Shown here in pieces: positions 1 through 13,387 of a stretch of 64,000 bases of DNA. The stretch's first letter is position 1. Each line of letters opens with the position of its first letter. A program made the translations under genes and the position numbers. The notes beneath the pieces were generated by a model. The model searched no databases and was not told the DNA's origin. It worked only from the letters and a program-made list of their open reading frames with translations. Source of the stretch: Volvox africanus. Taxonomy: Eukaryota; Chlorophyta; Chlorophyceae; Chlamydomonadales; Volvocaceae. The DNA is taken from the NCBI GenBank assembly GCA_030268105.1, contig BSDZ01000101.1:186001-250000 (forward strand), given 5' to 3'.

Positions 1-438
1 CATTCCGCACCGCTACTTGTGGCATCGCGCTGTCAGTCACGTACGTTTGACTTATAGTCAACATCGATGCACGACACCATTATGGCATAATCCATCAAGT
101 AATAATATTCGATATATTATTACATCATTCGTAGCATGGATAGGGCGTGCACACGGGTATGCGGTGATCGCGATGGTTCGTCGGCAACCAAGTATCAATA
201 TTCGGACTTCCGCACCTTGCATACGTTGTAACTGTATGCGACAATCCCATGATTTATGCGACAATCATAAGAACACTTTGAAAGTCCTCACACTTGGGAT
301 CGGGATCCAGTGTGACTTGTACTGCACATCAGCATCGTGAGCATGATAGGTGCGAGGACGGACTAGCAAACGTGTCACCCATATTTGCACGCGGTGTATA
401 GTGCCAATATCAAGACTTCCCGGCATTTATGCAGTGTG

Positions 439-466
439 AATGGCGGAATATCAATATTCCGCCATT
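439..466. repeat. 28-bp palindrome of the satellite unit (first copy)
   Basis: Perfect 13-bp arms, AATGGCGGAATAT and its reverse complement, flank a 2-bp spacer CA. The same element recurs once per unit across the whole array without visible arm changes in the copies I read, even where flanking bases vary (for example 2176-2203). A partial extra copy of one arm end, CCGCCATT, lies just downstream. It could be a protein-binding dyad, a cruciform or a replication-related site; nothing in the sequence decides between these. Confidence 0.85.
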
Positions 467-1155
467 GTGTAGCTTAACCGCCATTGTCGTCACTACGATC
501 ATATCTCTTTCACACCATGACACTTATGCCTTCGTGACCATGGTGTAGATAGCATTAGTATTATTAATCAGTATAAGTCTACGTGCGCTCTAAGATAGTT
601 ATTCCGTGATGCGTACGCCAACTTGCCTTCACACAATATCTTGCACCTTGAGTCGCACTTCTCACACTGATGCATCGATCATGGATGTAAGCATGGATGT
701 AATAATATAGCAAATGTTGTGGCGCACTTATCAAATTACGCCAATTATTGCCAAGCAACTACGTATGCCGGTTTGGTCCGCACATCATCAGATGTATATG
801 CTGCAATATTGGTTATGCTGGCAGCGCCACACGCTTGCAACACCAATGTCGCCATGGAAATGATATTAAAAATTATAAGTATTTAAGTTATAATAATATG
901 ATAAGCTTGATTGATTGCGACCATACATTGTACATGTGTGTACTTCAAGGTGTGCATGGATACATGTATGGCCAGTCTGCGCCTGTGTAATGAGAATGTG
1001 AGGTACAGGTGTGTACATGTAGAAGTGATGAGTCGTCATGTTTCATGTTGGATGACAGTGGGTTTTGAAGTGGGATGTGAAGTCGTTGTTATGCAGGTCT
1101 CGCAAACAGGTCTCGACGACAACTCTCCGCGGTGCCCTCCTCTTCACTCCGCGAG

Positions 1156-1228
1156 TGAGCCTACCAGGGAGCGAACCTGGAATCTCCGGTTCCGTAGACC
1201 GGCGCATTATCCATTAAGCCATAAGCCC
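1156..1228 (-). tRNA. tRNA-Arg(ACG), damaged copy (unit 1)
   Basis: Folds as tRNA-Arg with anticodon ACG, but A58 of the T loop is C (window 1171), which also breaks the B box, and D-stem base 23 is T (window 1206), giving a T12-T23 mismatch. The discriminator is A. It is probably poorly transcribed and poorly folded, so likely a pseudogene. Confidence 0.8.
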
Positions 1229-2892
1229 CATTCCGCATGCACCAGCGGCCCATCCCCATACCCTCATCCGTACCCGCGCGCACAGCATCACCTACATACA
1301 TACATACCCACCGCTAAAGCTACAGCGCCCACACACCATCCTGCTCGATATTCAATCCAAGCATGCTGAAGTCTCATGTCTGACCGGGACGAAGCACAGC
1401 GCGCGCAGGGAGGGAGGTGTTGTATCCCTCTTCACTGCTCATGCACTGATCTGCATGTCTCAACATGAAGTGCCAATGATGATGCGCTCACGCAACAAGA
1501 CAAACGCATCATGATGAGATTCAGGGACAGAGGAAGACTTTAGGAGGAGTGAAAGAGTCACAACTTCCGATCCAAAATATGAGATGCGGACGTGATGGCT
1601 ATCGGAGCGGAGTCCAGGCTGTTGTACCACGGTTCGATCGCTGCCCATGCAGAGGTAGACTCGAGTCCACCGAGGTATGAGCAGACATGGCATACGCAAA
1701 CGAGTGTGACATATACGCGTATATCTAACTTGATTAACATTCCGCACCGCTACTTGTGGCATCGCGCTGTCAGTCACGTACGTTTGACTTATAGTCAACA
1801 TCGATGCACGACACCATTATGGCATAATCCATCAAGTAATAATATTCGATATATTATTACATCATTCGTAGCATGGATAGGGCGTGCACACGGGTATGCG
1901 GTGATCGCGATGGTTCGTCGGCAACCAAGTATCAATATTCGGACTTCCGCACCTTGCATACGTTGTAACTGTATGCGACAATCCCATGATTTATGCGACA
2001 ATCATAAGAACACTTTGAAAGTCCTCACACTTGGGATCGGGATCCAGTGTGACTTGTACTGCACATCAGCATCGTGAGCATGATAGGTGCGAGGACGGAC
2101 TAGCAAACGTGTCACCCATATTTGCACGCGGTGTATAGTGTCAATATCAAGACTTCCCGGCATTTATGCAGTGTGAATGGCGGAATATCAATATTCCGCC
2201 ATTGTGTAGCTTAACCGCCATTGTCGTCACTACGATCATATCTCTTTCACACCATGACACTTATGCCTTCGTGACCATGGTGTAGATAGCATTAGTATTA
2301 TTAATCAGTATAAGTCTACGTGCGCTCTAAGATAGTTATTCCGTGATGCGTACGCCAACTTGCCTTCACACAATATCTTGCACCTTGAGTCGCACTTCTC
2401 ACACTGATGCATCGATCATGGATGTAAGCATGGATGTAATAATATAGCAAATGTTGTGGCGCACTTATCAAATTACGCCAATTATTGCCAAGCAACTACG
2501 TATGCCGGTTTGGTCCGCACATCATCAGATGTATATGCTGCAATATTGGTTATGCTGGCAGCGCCACACGCTTGCAACACCAATGTCGCCATGGAAATGA
2601 TATTAAAAATTATAAGTATTTAAGTTATAATAATATGATAAGCTTGATTGATTGCGACCATACATTGTACATGTGTGTACTTCAAGGTGTGCATGGATAC
2701 ATGTATGGCCAGTCTGCGCCTGTGTAATGAGAATGTGAGGTACAGGTGTGTACATGTAGAAGTGATGAGTAGTCATGTTTCATGTTGGATGACAGTGGGT
2801 TTTGAAGTGGGATGTGAAGTCGTTGTTATGCAGGTCTCGCAAACAGGTCTCGACGACAACTCTCCGCGGTGCCCTCCTCTTCACTCCGCGAG

Positions 2893-2965
2893 TGAGCCTA
2901 CCAGGGATCGAACCTGGAATCTCCGGTTCCGTAGACCGGCGCTTTATCCATTAAGCCATAAGCCC
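2893..2965 (-). tRNA. tRNA-Arg(ACG), intact copy (unit 2)
   Basis: Full cloverleaf on the minus strand, 73 nt, no intron, no encoded CCA. The acceptor stem GGGCTTA/TAGGCTC pairs along 7 bp with two G-U pairs. The D arm is GCTT-AATGGATA-AAGC. The anticodon arm is CCGGT-CTACGGA-ACCGG, with T33, anticodon ACG and G37. The variable loop is AGATT and the T arm is CCAGG-TTCGATC-CCTGG. Discriminator is A. Internal Pol III promoters are visible: A box TGGCTTAATGG at 2948-2958 and B box GGTTCGATCCC at 2904-2914. The anticodon normally becomes ICG by deamination of A34 and reads CGU, CGC and CGA. There is no run of four T downstream until 2609-2605, 284 nt away. Confidence 0.96.
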
Positions 2966-4629
2966 CATTCCGCATGCACCAGCGGCCCATCCCCATACCC
3001 TCATCCGTACCCGCGCGCACAGCATCACCTACATACATACATACCCACCGCTAAAGCTACAGCGCCCACACACCATCCTGCTCGATATTCAATCCAAGCA
3101 TGCTGAAGTCTCATGTCTGACCGGGACGAAGCACAGCGCGCGCAGGGAGGGAGGTGTTGTATCCCTCTTCACTGCTCATGCACTGATCTGCATGTCTCAA
3201 CATGAAGTGCCAATGATGATGCGCTCACGCAACAAGACAAACGCATCATGATGAGATTCAGGGACAGAGGAAGACTTTAGGAGGAGTGAAAGAGTCACAA
3301 CTTCCGATCCAAAATATGAGATGCGGACGTGATGGCTATCGGAGCGGAGTCCAGGCTGTTGTACCACGGTTCGATCGCTGCCCATGCAGAGGTAGACTCG
3401 AGTCCACCGAGGTATGAGCAGACATGGCATACGCAAACGAGTGTGACATATACGCGTATATCTAACTTGATTAACATTCCGCACCGCTACTTGTGGCATC
3501 GCGCTGTCAGTCACGTACGTTTGACTTATAGTCAACATCGATGCACGACACCATTATGGCATAATCCATCAAGTAATAATATTCGATATATTATTACATC
3601 ATTCGTAGCATGGATAGGGCGTGCACACGGGTATGCGGTGATCGCGATGGTTCGTCGGCAACCAAGTATCAATATTCGGACTTCCGCACCTTGCATACGT
3701 TGTAACTGTATGCGACAATCCCATGATTTATGCGACAATCATAAGAACACTTTGAAAGTCCTCACACTTGGGATCGGGATCCAGTGTGACTTGTACTGCA
3801 CATCAGCATCGTGAGCATGATAGGTGCGAGGACGGACTAGCAAACGTGTCACCCATATTTGCACGCGGTGTATAGTGCCAATATCAAGACTTCCCGGCAT
3901 TTATGCAGTGTGAATGGCGGAATATCAATATTCCGCCATTGTGTAGCTTAACCGCCATTGTCGTCACTACGATCATATCTCTTTCACACCATGACACTTA
4001 TGCCTTCGTGACCATGGTGTAGATAGCATTAGTATTATTAATCAGTATAAGTCTACGTGCGCTCTAAGATAGTTATTCCGTGATGCGTACGCCAACTTGC
4101 CTTCACACAATATCTTGCACCTTGAGTCGCACTTCTCACACTGATGCATCGATCATGGATGTAAGCATGGATGTAATAATATAGCAAATGTTGTGGCGCA
4201 CTTATCAAATTACGCCAATTATTGCCAAGCAACTACGTATGCCGGTTTGGTCCGCACATCATCAGATGTATATGCTGCAATATTGGTTATGCTGGCAGCG
4301 CCACACGCTTGCAACACCAATGTCGCCATGGAAATGATATTAAAAATTATAAGTATTTAAGTTATAATAATATGATAAGCTTGATTGATTGCGACCATAC
4401 ATTGTACATGTGTGTACTTCAAGGTGTGCATGGATACATGTATGGCCAGTCTGCGCCTGTGTAATGAGAATGTGAGGTACAGGTGTGTACATGTAGAAGT
4501 GATGAGTAGTCATGTTTCATGTTGGATGACAGTGGGTTTTGAAGTGGGATGTGAAGTCGTTGTTATGCAGGTCTCGCAAACAGGTCTCGACGACAACTCT
4601 CCGCGGTGCCCTCCTCTTCACTCCGCGAG

Positions 4630-4702
4630 TGAGCCTACCAGGGAGCGAACCTGGAATCTCCGGTTCCGTAGACCGGCGCATTATCCATTAAGCCATAAGC
4701 CC
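4630..4702 (-). tRNA. tRNA-Arg(ACG), damaged copy (unit 3)
   Basis: Same two defects as unit 1: A58C in the T loop/B box (window 4645) and T23 in the D stem (window 4680). Anticodon ACG, discriminator A. Unit 3 also shares a spacer variant with unit 1 (GTGCCAATATC rather than GTGTCAATATC), so units 1 and 3 are sister copies. Confidence 0.8.
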
Positions 4703-6366
4703 CATTCCGCATGCACCAGCGGCCCATCCCCATACCCTCATCCGTACCCGCGCGCACAGCATCACCTACATACATACATACCCACCGCTAAAGCTACAGC
4801 GCCCACACACCATCCTGCTCGATATTCAATCCAAGCATGCTGAAGTCTCATGTCTGACCGGGACGAAGCACAGCGCGCGCAGGGAGGGAGGTGTTGTATC
4901 CCTCTTCACTGCTCATGCACTGATCTGCATGTCTCAACATGAAGTGCCAATGATGATGCGCTCACGCAACAAGACAAACGCATCATGATGAGATTCAGGG
5001 ACAGAGGAAGACTTTAGGAGGAGTGAAAGAGTCACAACTTCCGATCCAAAATATGAGATGCGGACGTGATGGCTATCGGAGCGGAGTCCAGGCTGTTGTA
5101 CCACGGTTCGATCGCTGCCCATGCAGAGGTAGACTCGAGTCCACCGAGGTATGAGCAGACATGGCATACGCAAACGAGTGTGACATATACGCGTATATCT
5201 AACTTGATTAACATTCCGCACCGCTACTTGTGGCATCGCGCTGTCAGTCACGTACGTTTGACTTATAGTCAACATCGATGCACGACACCATTATGGCATA
5301 ATCCATCAAGTAATAATATTCGATATATTATTACATCATTCGTAGCATGGATAGGGCGTGCACACGGGTATGCGGTGATCGCGATGGTTCGTCGGCAACC
5401 AAGTATCAATATTCGGACTTCCGCACCTTGCATACGTTGTAACTGTATGCGACAATCCCATGATTTATGCGACAATCATAAGAACACTTTGAAAGTCCTC
5501 ACACTTGGGATCGGGATCCAGTGTGACTTGTACTGCACATCAGCATCGTGAGCATGATAGGTGCGAGGACGGACTAGCAAACGTGTCACCCATATTTGCA
5601 CGCGGTGTATAGTGTCAATATCAAGACTTCCCGGCATTTATGCAGTGTGAATGGCGGAATATCAATATTCCGCCATTGTGTAGCTTAACCGCCATTGTCG
5701 TCACTACGATCATATCTCTTTCACACCATGACACTTATGCCTTCGTGACCATGGTGTAGATAGCATTAGTATTATTAATCAGTATAAGTCTACGTGCGCT
5801 CTAAGATAGTTATTCCGTGATGCGTACGCCAACTTGCCTTCACACAATATCTTGCACCTTGAGTCGCACTTCTCACACTGATGCATCGATCATGGATGTA
5901 AGCATGGATGTAATAATATAGCAAATGTTGTGGCGCACTTATCAAATTACGCCAATTATTGCCAAGCAACTACGTATGCCGGTTTGGTCCGCACATCATC
6001 AGATGTATATGCTGCAATATTGGTTATGCTGGCAGCGCCACACGCTTGCAACACCAATGTCGCCATGGAAATGATATTAAAAATTATAAGTATTTAAGTT
6101 ATAATAATATGATAAGCTTGATTGATTGCGACCATACATTGTACATGTGTGTACTTCAAGGTGTGCATGGATACATGTATGGCCAGTCTGCGCCTGTGTA
6201 ATGAGAATGTGAGGTACAGGTGTGTACATGTAGAAGTGATGAGTAGTCATGTTTCATGTTGGATGACAGTGGGTTTTGAAGTGGGATGTGAAGTCGTTGT
6301 TATGCAGGTCTCGCAAACAGGTCTCGACGACAACTCTCCGCGGTGCCCTCCTCTTCACTCCGCGAG

Positions 6367-6439
6367 CGAGCCTACCAGGGATCGAACCTGGAATCTCCGG
6401 TTCCGTAGACCGGCGCTTTATTCATTAAGCCATAAGCCC
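6367..6439 (-). tRNA. tRNA-Arg(ACG), D-loop variant (unit 4)
   Basis: Cloverleaf and anticodon ACG are intact, but G19 of the conserved D-loop GG pair is A (window 6422). G19 normally pairs with C56 at the elbow and lies in the A box, so folding and transcription may suffer. Discriminator is G, unlike units 1-3. Confidence 0.85.
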
Positions 6440-8103
6440 CATTCCGCATGCACCAGCGGCCCATCCCCATACCCTCATCCGTACCCGCGCGCACAGCATC
6501 ACCTACATACATACATACCCACCGCTAAAGCTACAGCGCCCACACACCATCCTGCTCGATATTCAATCCAAGCATGCTGAAGTCTCATGTCTGACCGGGA
6601 CGAAGCACAGCGCGCGCAGGGAGGGAGGTGTTGTATCCCTCTTCACTGCTCATGCACTGATCTGCATGTCTCAACATGAAGTGCCAATGATGATGCGCTC
6701 ACGCAACAAGACAAACGCATCATGATGAGATTCAGGGACAGAGGAAGACTTTAGGAGGAGTGAAAGAGTCACAACTTCCGATCCAAAATATGAGATGCGG
6801 ACGTGATGGCTATCGGAGCGGAGTCCAGGCTGTTGTACCACGGTTCGATCGCTGCCCATGCAGAGGTAGACTCGAGTCCACCGAGGTATGAGCAGACATG
6901 GCATACGCAAACGAGTGTGACATATACGCGTATATCTAACTTGATTAACATTCCGCACCGCTACTTGTGGCATCGCGCTGTCAGTCACGTACGTTTGACT
7001 TATAGTCAACATCGATGCACGACACCATTATGGCATAATCCATCAAGTAATAATATTCGATATATTATTACATCATTCGTAGCATGGATAGGGCGTGCAC
7101 ACGGGTATGCGGTGATCGCGATGGTTCGTCGGCAACCAAGTATCAATATTCGGACTTCCGCACCTTGCATACGTTGTAACTGTATGCGACAATCCCATGA
7201 TTTATGCGACAATCATAAGAACACTTTGAAAGTCCTCACACTTGGGATCGGGATCCAGTGTGACTTGTACTGCACATCAGCATCGTGAGCATGATAGGTG
7301 CGAGGACGGACTAGCAAACGTGTCACCCATATTTGCACGCGGTGTATAGTGTCAATATCAAGACTTCCCGGCATTTATGCAGTGTGAATGGCGGAATATC
7401 AATATTCCGCCATTGTGTAGCTTAACCGCCATTGTCGTCACTACGATCATATCTCTTTCACACCATGACACTTATGCCTTCGTGACCATGGTGTAGATAG
7501 CATTAGTATTATTAATCAGTATAAGTCTACGTGCGCTCTAAGATAGTTATTCCGTGATGCGTACGCCAACTTGCCTTCACACAATATCTTGCACCTTGAG
7601 TCGCACTTCTCACACTGATGCATCGATCATGGATGTAAGCATGGATGTAATAATATAGCAAATGTTGTGGCGCACTTATCAAATTACGCCAATTATTGCC
7701 AAGCAACTACGTATGCCGGTTTGGTCCGCACATCATCAGATGTATATGCTGCAATATTGGTTATGCTGGCAGCGCCACACGCTTGCAACACCAATGTCGC
7801 CATGGAAATGATATTAAAAATTATAAGTATTTAAGTTATAATAATATGATAAGCTTGATTGATTGCGACCATACATTGTACATGTGTGTACTTCAAGGTG
7901 TGCATGGATACATGTATGGCCAGTCTGCGCCTGTGTAATGAGAATGTGAGGTACAGGTGTGTACATGTAGAAGTGATGAGTAGTCATGTTTCATGTTGGA
8001 TGACAGTGGGTTTTGAAGTGGGATGTGAAGTCGTTGTTATGCAGGTCTCGCAAACAGGTCTCGACGACAACTCTCCGCGGTGCCCTCCTCTTCACTCCGC
8101 GAG

Positions 8104-8176
8104 CGAGCCTACCAGGGATCGAACCTGGAATCTCCGGTTCCGCAGACCGGCGCATTATCCATTAAGCCATAAGCCC
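8104..8176 (-). tRNA. tRNA-Arg with anticodon GCG (unit 5)
   Basis: Cloverleaf as in the intact copies, but base 34 is G (window 8143 is C on the plus strand instead of T), so the anticodon is GCG, decoding CGC and CGU. D-stem base 23 is T, giving a T12-T23 mismatch. T arm, B box and acceptor stem are intact; discriminator is G. First of five consecutive GCG copies. Confidence 0.92.
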
Positions 8177-9840
8177 CATTCCGCATGCACCAGCGGCCCA
8201 TCCCCATACCCTCATCCGTACCCACGCGCACAGCATCACCTACATACATACATACCCACCGCTAAAGCTACAGCGCCCACACACCATCCTGCTCGATATT
8301 CAATCCAAGCATGCTGAAGTCTCATGTCTGACCGGGACGAAGCACAGCGCGCGCAGGGAGGGAGGTGTTGTATCCCTCTTCACTGCTCATGCACTGATCT
8401 GCATGTCTCAACATGAAGTGCCAATGATGATGCGCTCACGCAACAAGACAAACGCATCATGATGAGATTCAGGGACAGAGGAAGACTTTAGGAGGAGTGA
8501 AAGAGTCACAACTTCCGATCCAAAATATGAGATGCGGACGTGATGGCTATCGGAGCGGAGTCCAGGCTGTTGTACCACGGTTCGATCGCTGCCCATGCAG
8601 AGGTAGACTCGAGTCCACCGAGGTATGAGCAGACATGGCATACGCAAACGAGTGTGACATATACGCGTATATCTAACTTGATTAACATTCCGCACCGCTA
8701 CTTGTGGCATCGCGCTGTCAGTCACGTACGTTTGACTTATAGTCAACATCGATGCACGACACCATTATGGCATAATCCATCAAGTAATAATATTCGATAT
8801 ATTATTACATCATTCGTAGCATGGATAGGGCGTGCACACGGGTATGCGGTGATCGCGATGGTTCGTCGGCAACCAAGTATCAATATTCGGACTTCCGCAC
8901 CTTGCATACGTTGTAACTGTATGCGACAATCCCATGATTTATGCGACAATCATAAGAACACTTTGAAAGTCCTCACACTTGGGATCGGGATCCAGTGTGA
9001 CTTGTACTGCACATCAGCATCGTGAGCATGATAGGTGCGAGGACGGACTAGCAAACGTGTCACCCATATTTGCACGCGGTGTATAGTGTCAATATCAAGA
9101 CTTCCCGGCATTTATGCAGTGTGAATGGCGGAATATCAATATTCCGCCATTGTGTAGCTTAACCGCCATTGTCGTCACTACGATCATATCTCTTTCACAC
9201 CATGACACTTATGCCTTCGTGACCATGGTGTAGATAGCATTAGTATTATTAATCAGTATAAGTCTACGTGCGCTCTAAGATAGTTATTCCGTGATGCGTA
9301 CGCCAACTTGCCTTCACACAATATCTTGCACCTTGAGTCGCACTTCTCACACTGATGCATCGATCATGGATGTAAGCATGGATGTAATAATATAGCAAAT
9401 GTTGTGGCGCACTTATCAAATTACGCCAATTATTGCCAAGCAACTACGTATGCCGGTTTGGTCCGCACATCATCAGATGTATATGCTGCAATATTGGTTA
9501 TGCTGGCAGCGCCACACGCTTGCAACACCAATGTCGCCATGGAAATGATATTAAAAATTATAAGTATTTAAGTTATAATAATATGATAAGCTTGATTGAT
9601 TGCGACCATACATTGTACATGTGTGTACTTCAAGGTGTGCATGGATACATGTATGGCCAGTCTGCGCCTGTGTAATGAGAATGTGAGGTACAGGTGTGTA
9701 CATGTAGAAGTGATGAGTCGTCATGTTTCATGTTGGATGACAGTGGGTTTTGAAGTGGGATGTGAAGTCGTTGTTATGCAGGTCTCGCAAACAGGTCTCG
9801 ACGACAACTCTCCGCGGTGCCCTCCTCTTCACTCCGCGAG

Positions 9841-9913
9841 CGAGCCTACCAGGGATCGAACCTGGAATCTCCGGTTCCGCAGACCGGCGCATTATCCATT
9901 AAGCCATAAGCCC
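9841..9913 (-). tRNA. tRNA-Arg with anticodon GCG (unit 6)
   Basis: Anticodon GCG (G34 at window 9880), T23 D-stem mismatch, intact T arm, discriminator G. From this unit on, the spacer 5' of the gene reads CCTACGTACATAC instead of CCTACATACATAC. Confidence 0.92.
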
Positions 9914-11577
9914 CATTCCGCATGCACCAGCGGCCCATCCCCATACCCTCATCCGTACCCACGCGCACAGCATCACCTACGTACATACATACCCACCGCT
10001 AAAGCTACAGCGCCCACACACCATCCTGCTCGATATTCAATCCAAGCATGCTGAAGTCTCATGTCTGACCGGGACGAAGCACAGCGCGCGCAGGGAGGGA
10101 GGTGTTGTATCCCTCTTCACTGCTCATGCACTGATCTGCATGTCTCAACATGAAGTGCCAATGATGATGCGCTCACGCAACAAGACAAACGCATCATGAT
10201 GAGATTCAGGGACAGAGGAAGACTTTAGGAGGAGTGAAAGAGTCACAACTTCCGATCCAAAATATGAGATGCGGACGTGATGGCTATCGGAGCGGAGTCC
10301 AGGCTGTTGTACCACGGTTCGATCGCTGCCCATGCAGAGGTAGACTCGAGTCCACCGAGGTATGAGCAGACATGGCATACGCAAACGAGTGTGACATATA
10401 CGCGTATATCTAACTTGATTAACATTCCGCACCGCTACTTGTGGCATCGCGCTGTCAGTCACGTACGTTTGACTTATAGTCAACATCGATGCACGACACC
10501 ATTATGGCATAATCCATCAAGTAATAATATTCGATATATTATTACATCATTCGTAGCATGGATAGGGCGTGCACACGGGTATGCGGTGATCGCGATGGTT
10601 CGTCGGCAACCAAGTATCAATATTCGGACTTCCGCACCTTGCATACGTTGTAACTGTATGCGACAATCCCATGATTTATGCGACAATCATAAGAACACTT
10701 TGAAAGTCCTCACACTTGGGATCGGGATCCAGTGTGACTTGTACTGCACATCAGCATCGTGAGCATGATAGGTGCGAGGACGGACTAGCAAACGTGTCAC
10801 CCATATTTGCACGCGGTGTATAGTGTCAATATCAAGACTTCCCGGCATTTATGCAGTGTGAATGGCGGAATATCAATATTCCGCCATTGTGTAGCTTAAC
10901 CGCCATTGTCGTCACTACGATCATATCTCTTTCACACCATGACACTTATGCCTTCGTGACCATGGTGTAGATAGCATTAGTATTATTAATCAGTATAAGT
11001 CTACGTGCGCTCTAAGATAGTTATTCCGTGATGCGTACGCCAACTTGCCTTCACACAATATCTTGCACCTTGAGTCGCACTTCTCACACTGATGCATCAA
11101 TCATGGATGTAAGCATGGATGTAATAATATAGCAAATGTTGTGGCGCACTTATCAAATTACGCCAATTATTGCCAAGCAACTACGTATGCCGGTTTGGTC
11201 CGCACATCATCAGATGTATATGCTGCAATATTGGTTATGCTGGCAGCGCCACACGCTTGCAACACCAATGTCGCCATGGAAATGATATTAAAAATTATAA
11301 GTATTTAAGTTATAATAATATGATAAGCTTGATTGATTGCGACCATACATTGTACATGTGTGTACTTCAAGGTGTGCATGGATACATGTATGGCCAGTCT
11401 GCGCCTGTGTAATGAGAATGTGAGGTACAGGTGTGTACATGTAGAAGTGATGAGTAGTCATGTTTCATGTTGGATGACAGTGGGTTTTGAAGTGGGATGT
11501 GAAGTCGTTGTTATGCAGGTCTCGCAAACAGGTCTCGACGACAACTCTCCGCGGTGCCCTCCTCTTCACTCCGCGAG

Positions 11578-11650
11578 CGAGCCTACCAGGGATCGAACCT
11601 GGAATCTCCGGTTCCGCAGACCGGCGCATTATCCATTAAGCCATAAGCCC
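11578..11650 (-). tRNA. tRNA-Arg with anticodon GCG (unit 7)
   Basis: Anticodon GCG (G34 at window 11617), T23 D-stem mismatch, otherwise complete. The preceding spacer has a private change (GATGCATCAATC at about 11091). Confidence 0.92.
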
Positions 11651-13314
11651 CATTCCGCATGCACCAGCGGCCCATCCCCATACCCTCATCCGTACCCACG
11701 CGCACAGCATCACCTACGTACATACATACCCACCGCTAAAGCTACAGCGCCCACACACCATCCTGCTCGATATTCAATCCAAGCATGCTGAAGTCTCATG
11801 TCTGACCGGGACGAAGCACAGCGCGCGCAGGGAGGGAGGTGTTGTATCCCTCTTCACTGCTCATGCACTGATCTGCATGTCTCAACATGAAGTGCCAATG
11901 ATGATGCGCTCACGCAACAAGACAAACGCATCATGATGAGATTCAGGGACAGAGGAAGACTTTAGGAGGAGTGAAAGAGTCACAACTTCCGATCCAAAAT
12001 ATGAGATGCGGACGTGATGGCTATCGGAGCGGAGTCCAGGCTGTTGTACCACGGTTCGATCGCTGCCCATGCAGAGGTAGACTCGAGTCCACCGAGGTAT
12101 GAGCAGACATGGCATACGCAAACGAGTGTGACATATACGCGTATATCTAACTTGATTAACATTCCGCACCGCTACTTGTGGCATCGCGCTGTCAGTCACG
12201 TACGTTTGACTTATAGTCAACATCGATGCACGACACCATTATGGCATAATCCATCAAGTAATAATATTCGATATATTATTACATCATTCGTAGCATGGAT
12301 AGGGCGTGCACACGGGTATGCGGTGATCGCGATGGTTCGTCGGCAACCAAGTATCAATATTCGGACTTCCGCACCTTGCATACGTTGTAACTGTATGCGA
12401 CAATCCCATGATTTATGCGACAATCATAAGAACACTTTGAAAGTCCTCACACTTGGGATCGGGATCCAGTGTGACTTGTACTGCACATCAGCATCGTGAG
12501 CATGATAGGTGCGAGGACGGACTAGCAAACGTGTCACCCATATTTGCACGCGGTGTATAGTGCCAATATCAAGACTTCCCGGCATTTATGCAGTGTGAAT
12601 GGCGGAATATCAATATTCCGCCATTGTGTAGCTTAACCGCCATTGTCGTCACTACGATCATATCTCTTTCACACCATGACACTTATGCCTTCGTGACCAT
12701 GGTGTAGATAGCATTAGTATTATTAATCAGTATAAGTCTACGTGCGCTCTAAGATAGTTATTCCGTGATGCGTACGCCAACTTGCCTTCACACAATATCT
12801 TGCACCTTGAGTCGCACTTCTCACACTGATGCATCGATCATGGATGTAAGCATGGATGTAATAATATAGCAAATGTTGTGGCGCACTTATCAAATTACGC
12901 CAATTATTGCCAAGCAACTACGTATGCCGGTTTGGTCCGCACATCATCAGATGTATATGCTGCAATATTGGTTATGCTGGCAGCGCCACACGCTTGCAAC
13001 ACCAATGTCGCCATGGAAATGATATTAAAAATTATAAGTATTTAAGTTATAATAATATGATAAGCTTGATTGATTGCGACCATACATTGTACATGTGTGT
13101 ACTTCAAGGTGTGCATGGATACATGTATGGCCAGTCTGCGCCTGTGTAATGAGAATGTGAGGTACAGGTGTGTACATGTAGAAGTGATGAGTAGTCATGT
13201 TTCATGTTGGATGACAGTGGGTTTTGAAGTGGGATGTGAAGTCGTTGTTATGCAGGTCTCGCAAACAGGTCTCGACGACAACTCTCCGCGGTGCCCTCCT
13301 CTTCACTCCGCGAG

Positions 13315-13387
13315 CGAGCCTACCAGGGATCGAACCTGGAATCTCCGGTTCCGCAGACCGGCGCATTATCCATTAAGCCATAAGCCC
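13315..13387 (-). tRNA. tRNA-Arg with anticodon GCG (unit 8)
   Basis: Anticodon GCG (G34 at window 13354), T23 D-stem mismatch, otherwise complete. The following spacer has a private change (CATACACAAACG near 13850). Confidence 0.92.

Noticed and set aside
911..1369. 152-codon plus-strand frame in each unit
   Set aside because: It reads antisense through the tRNA-Arg gene, and the 1738-bp unit form disrupts its 5' part. It is a chance frame.
1631..1641. GGTTCGATCGC, a B-box-like motif on the plus strand of the unit, possible second tRNA
   Set aside because: No flanking T stem, anticodon arm or acceptor stem can be built around it.
1592..2077. 161-codon open frame repeated in every unit, with an overlapping 113-codon frame on the other strand (1460-1801)
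   Set aside because: The frames overlap antisense, have no recognisable domain and an odd composition rich in Cys, His and Ile, and the variants among units do not favour silent sites. Identical copies simply reflect array homogenisation.
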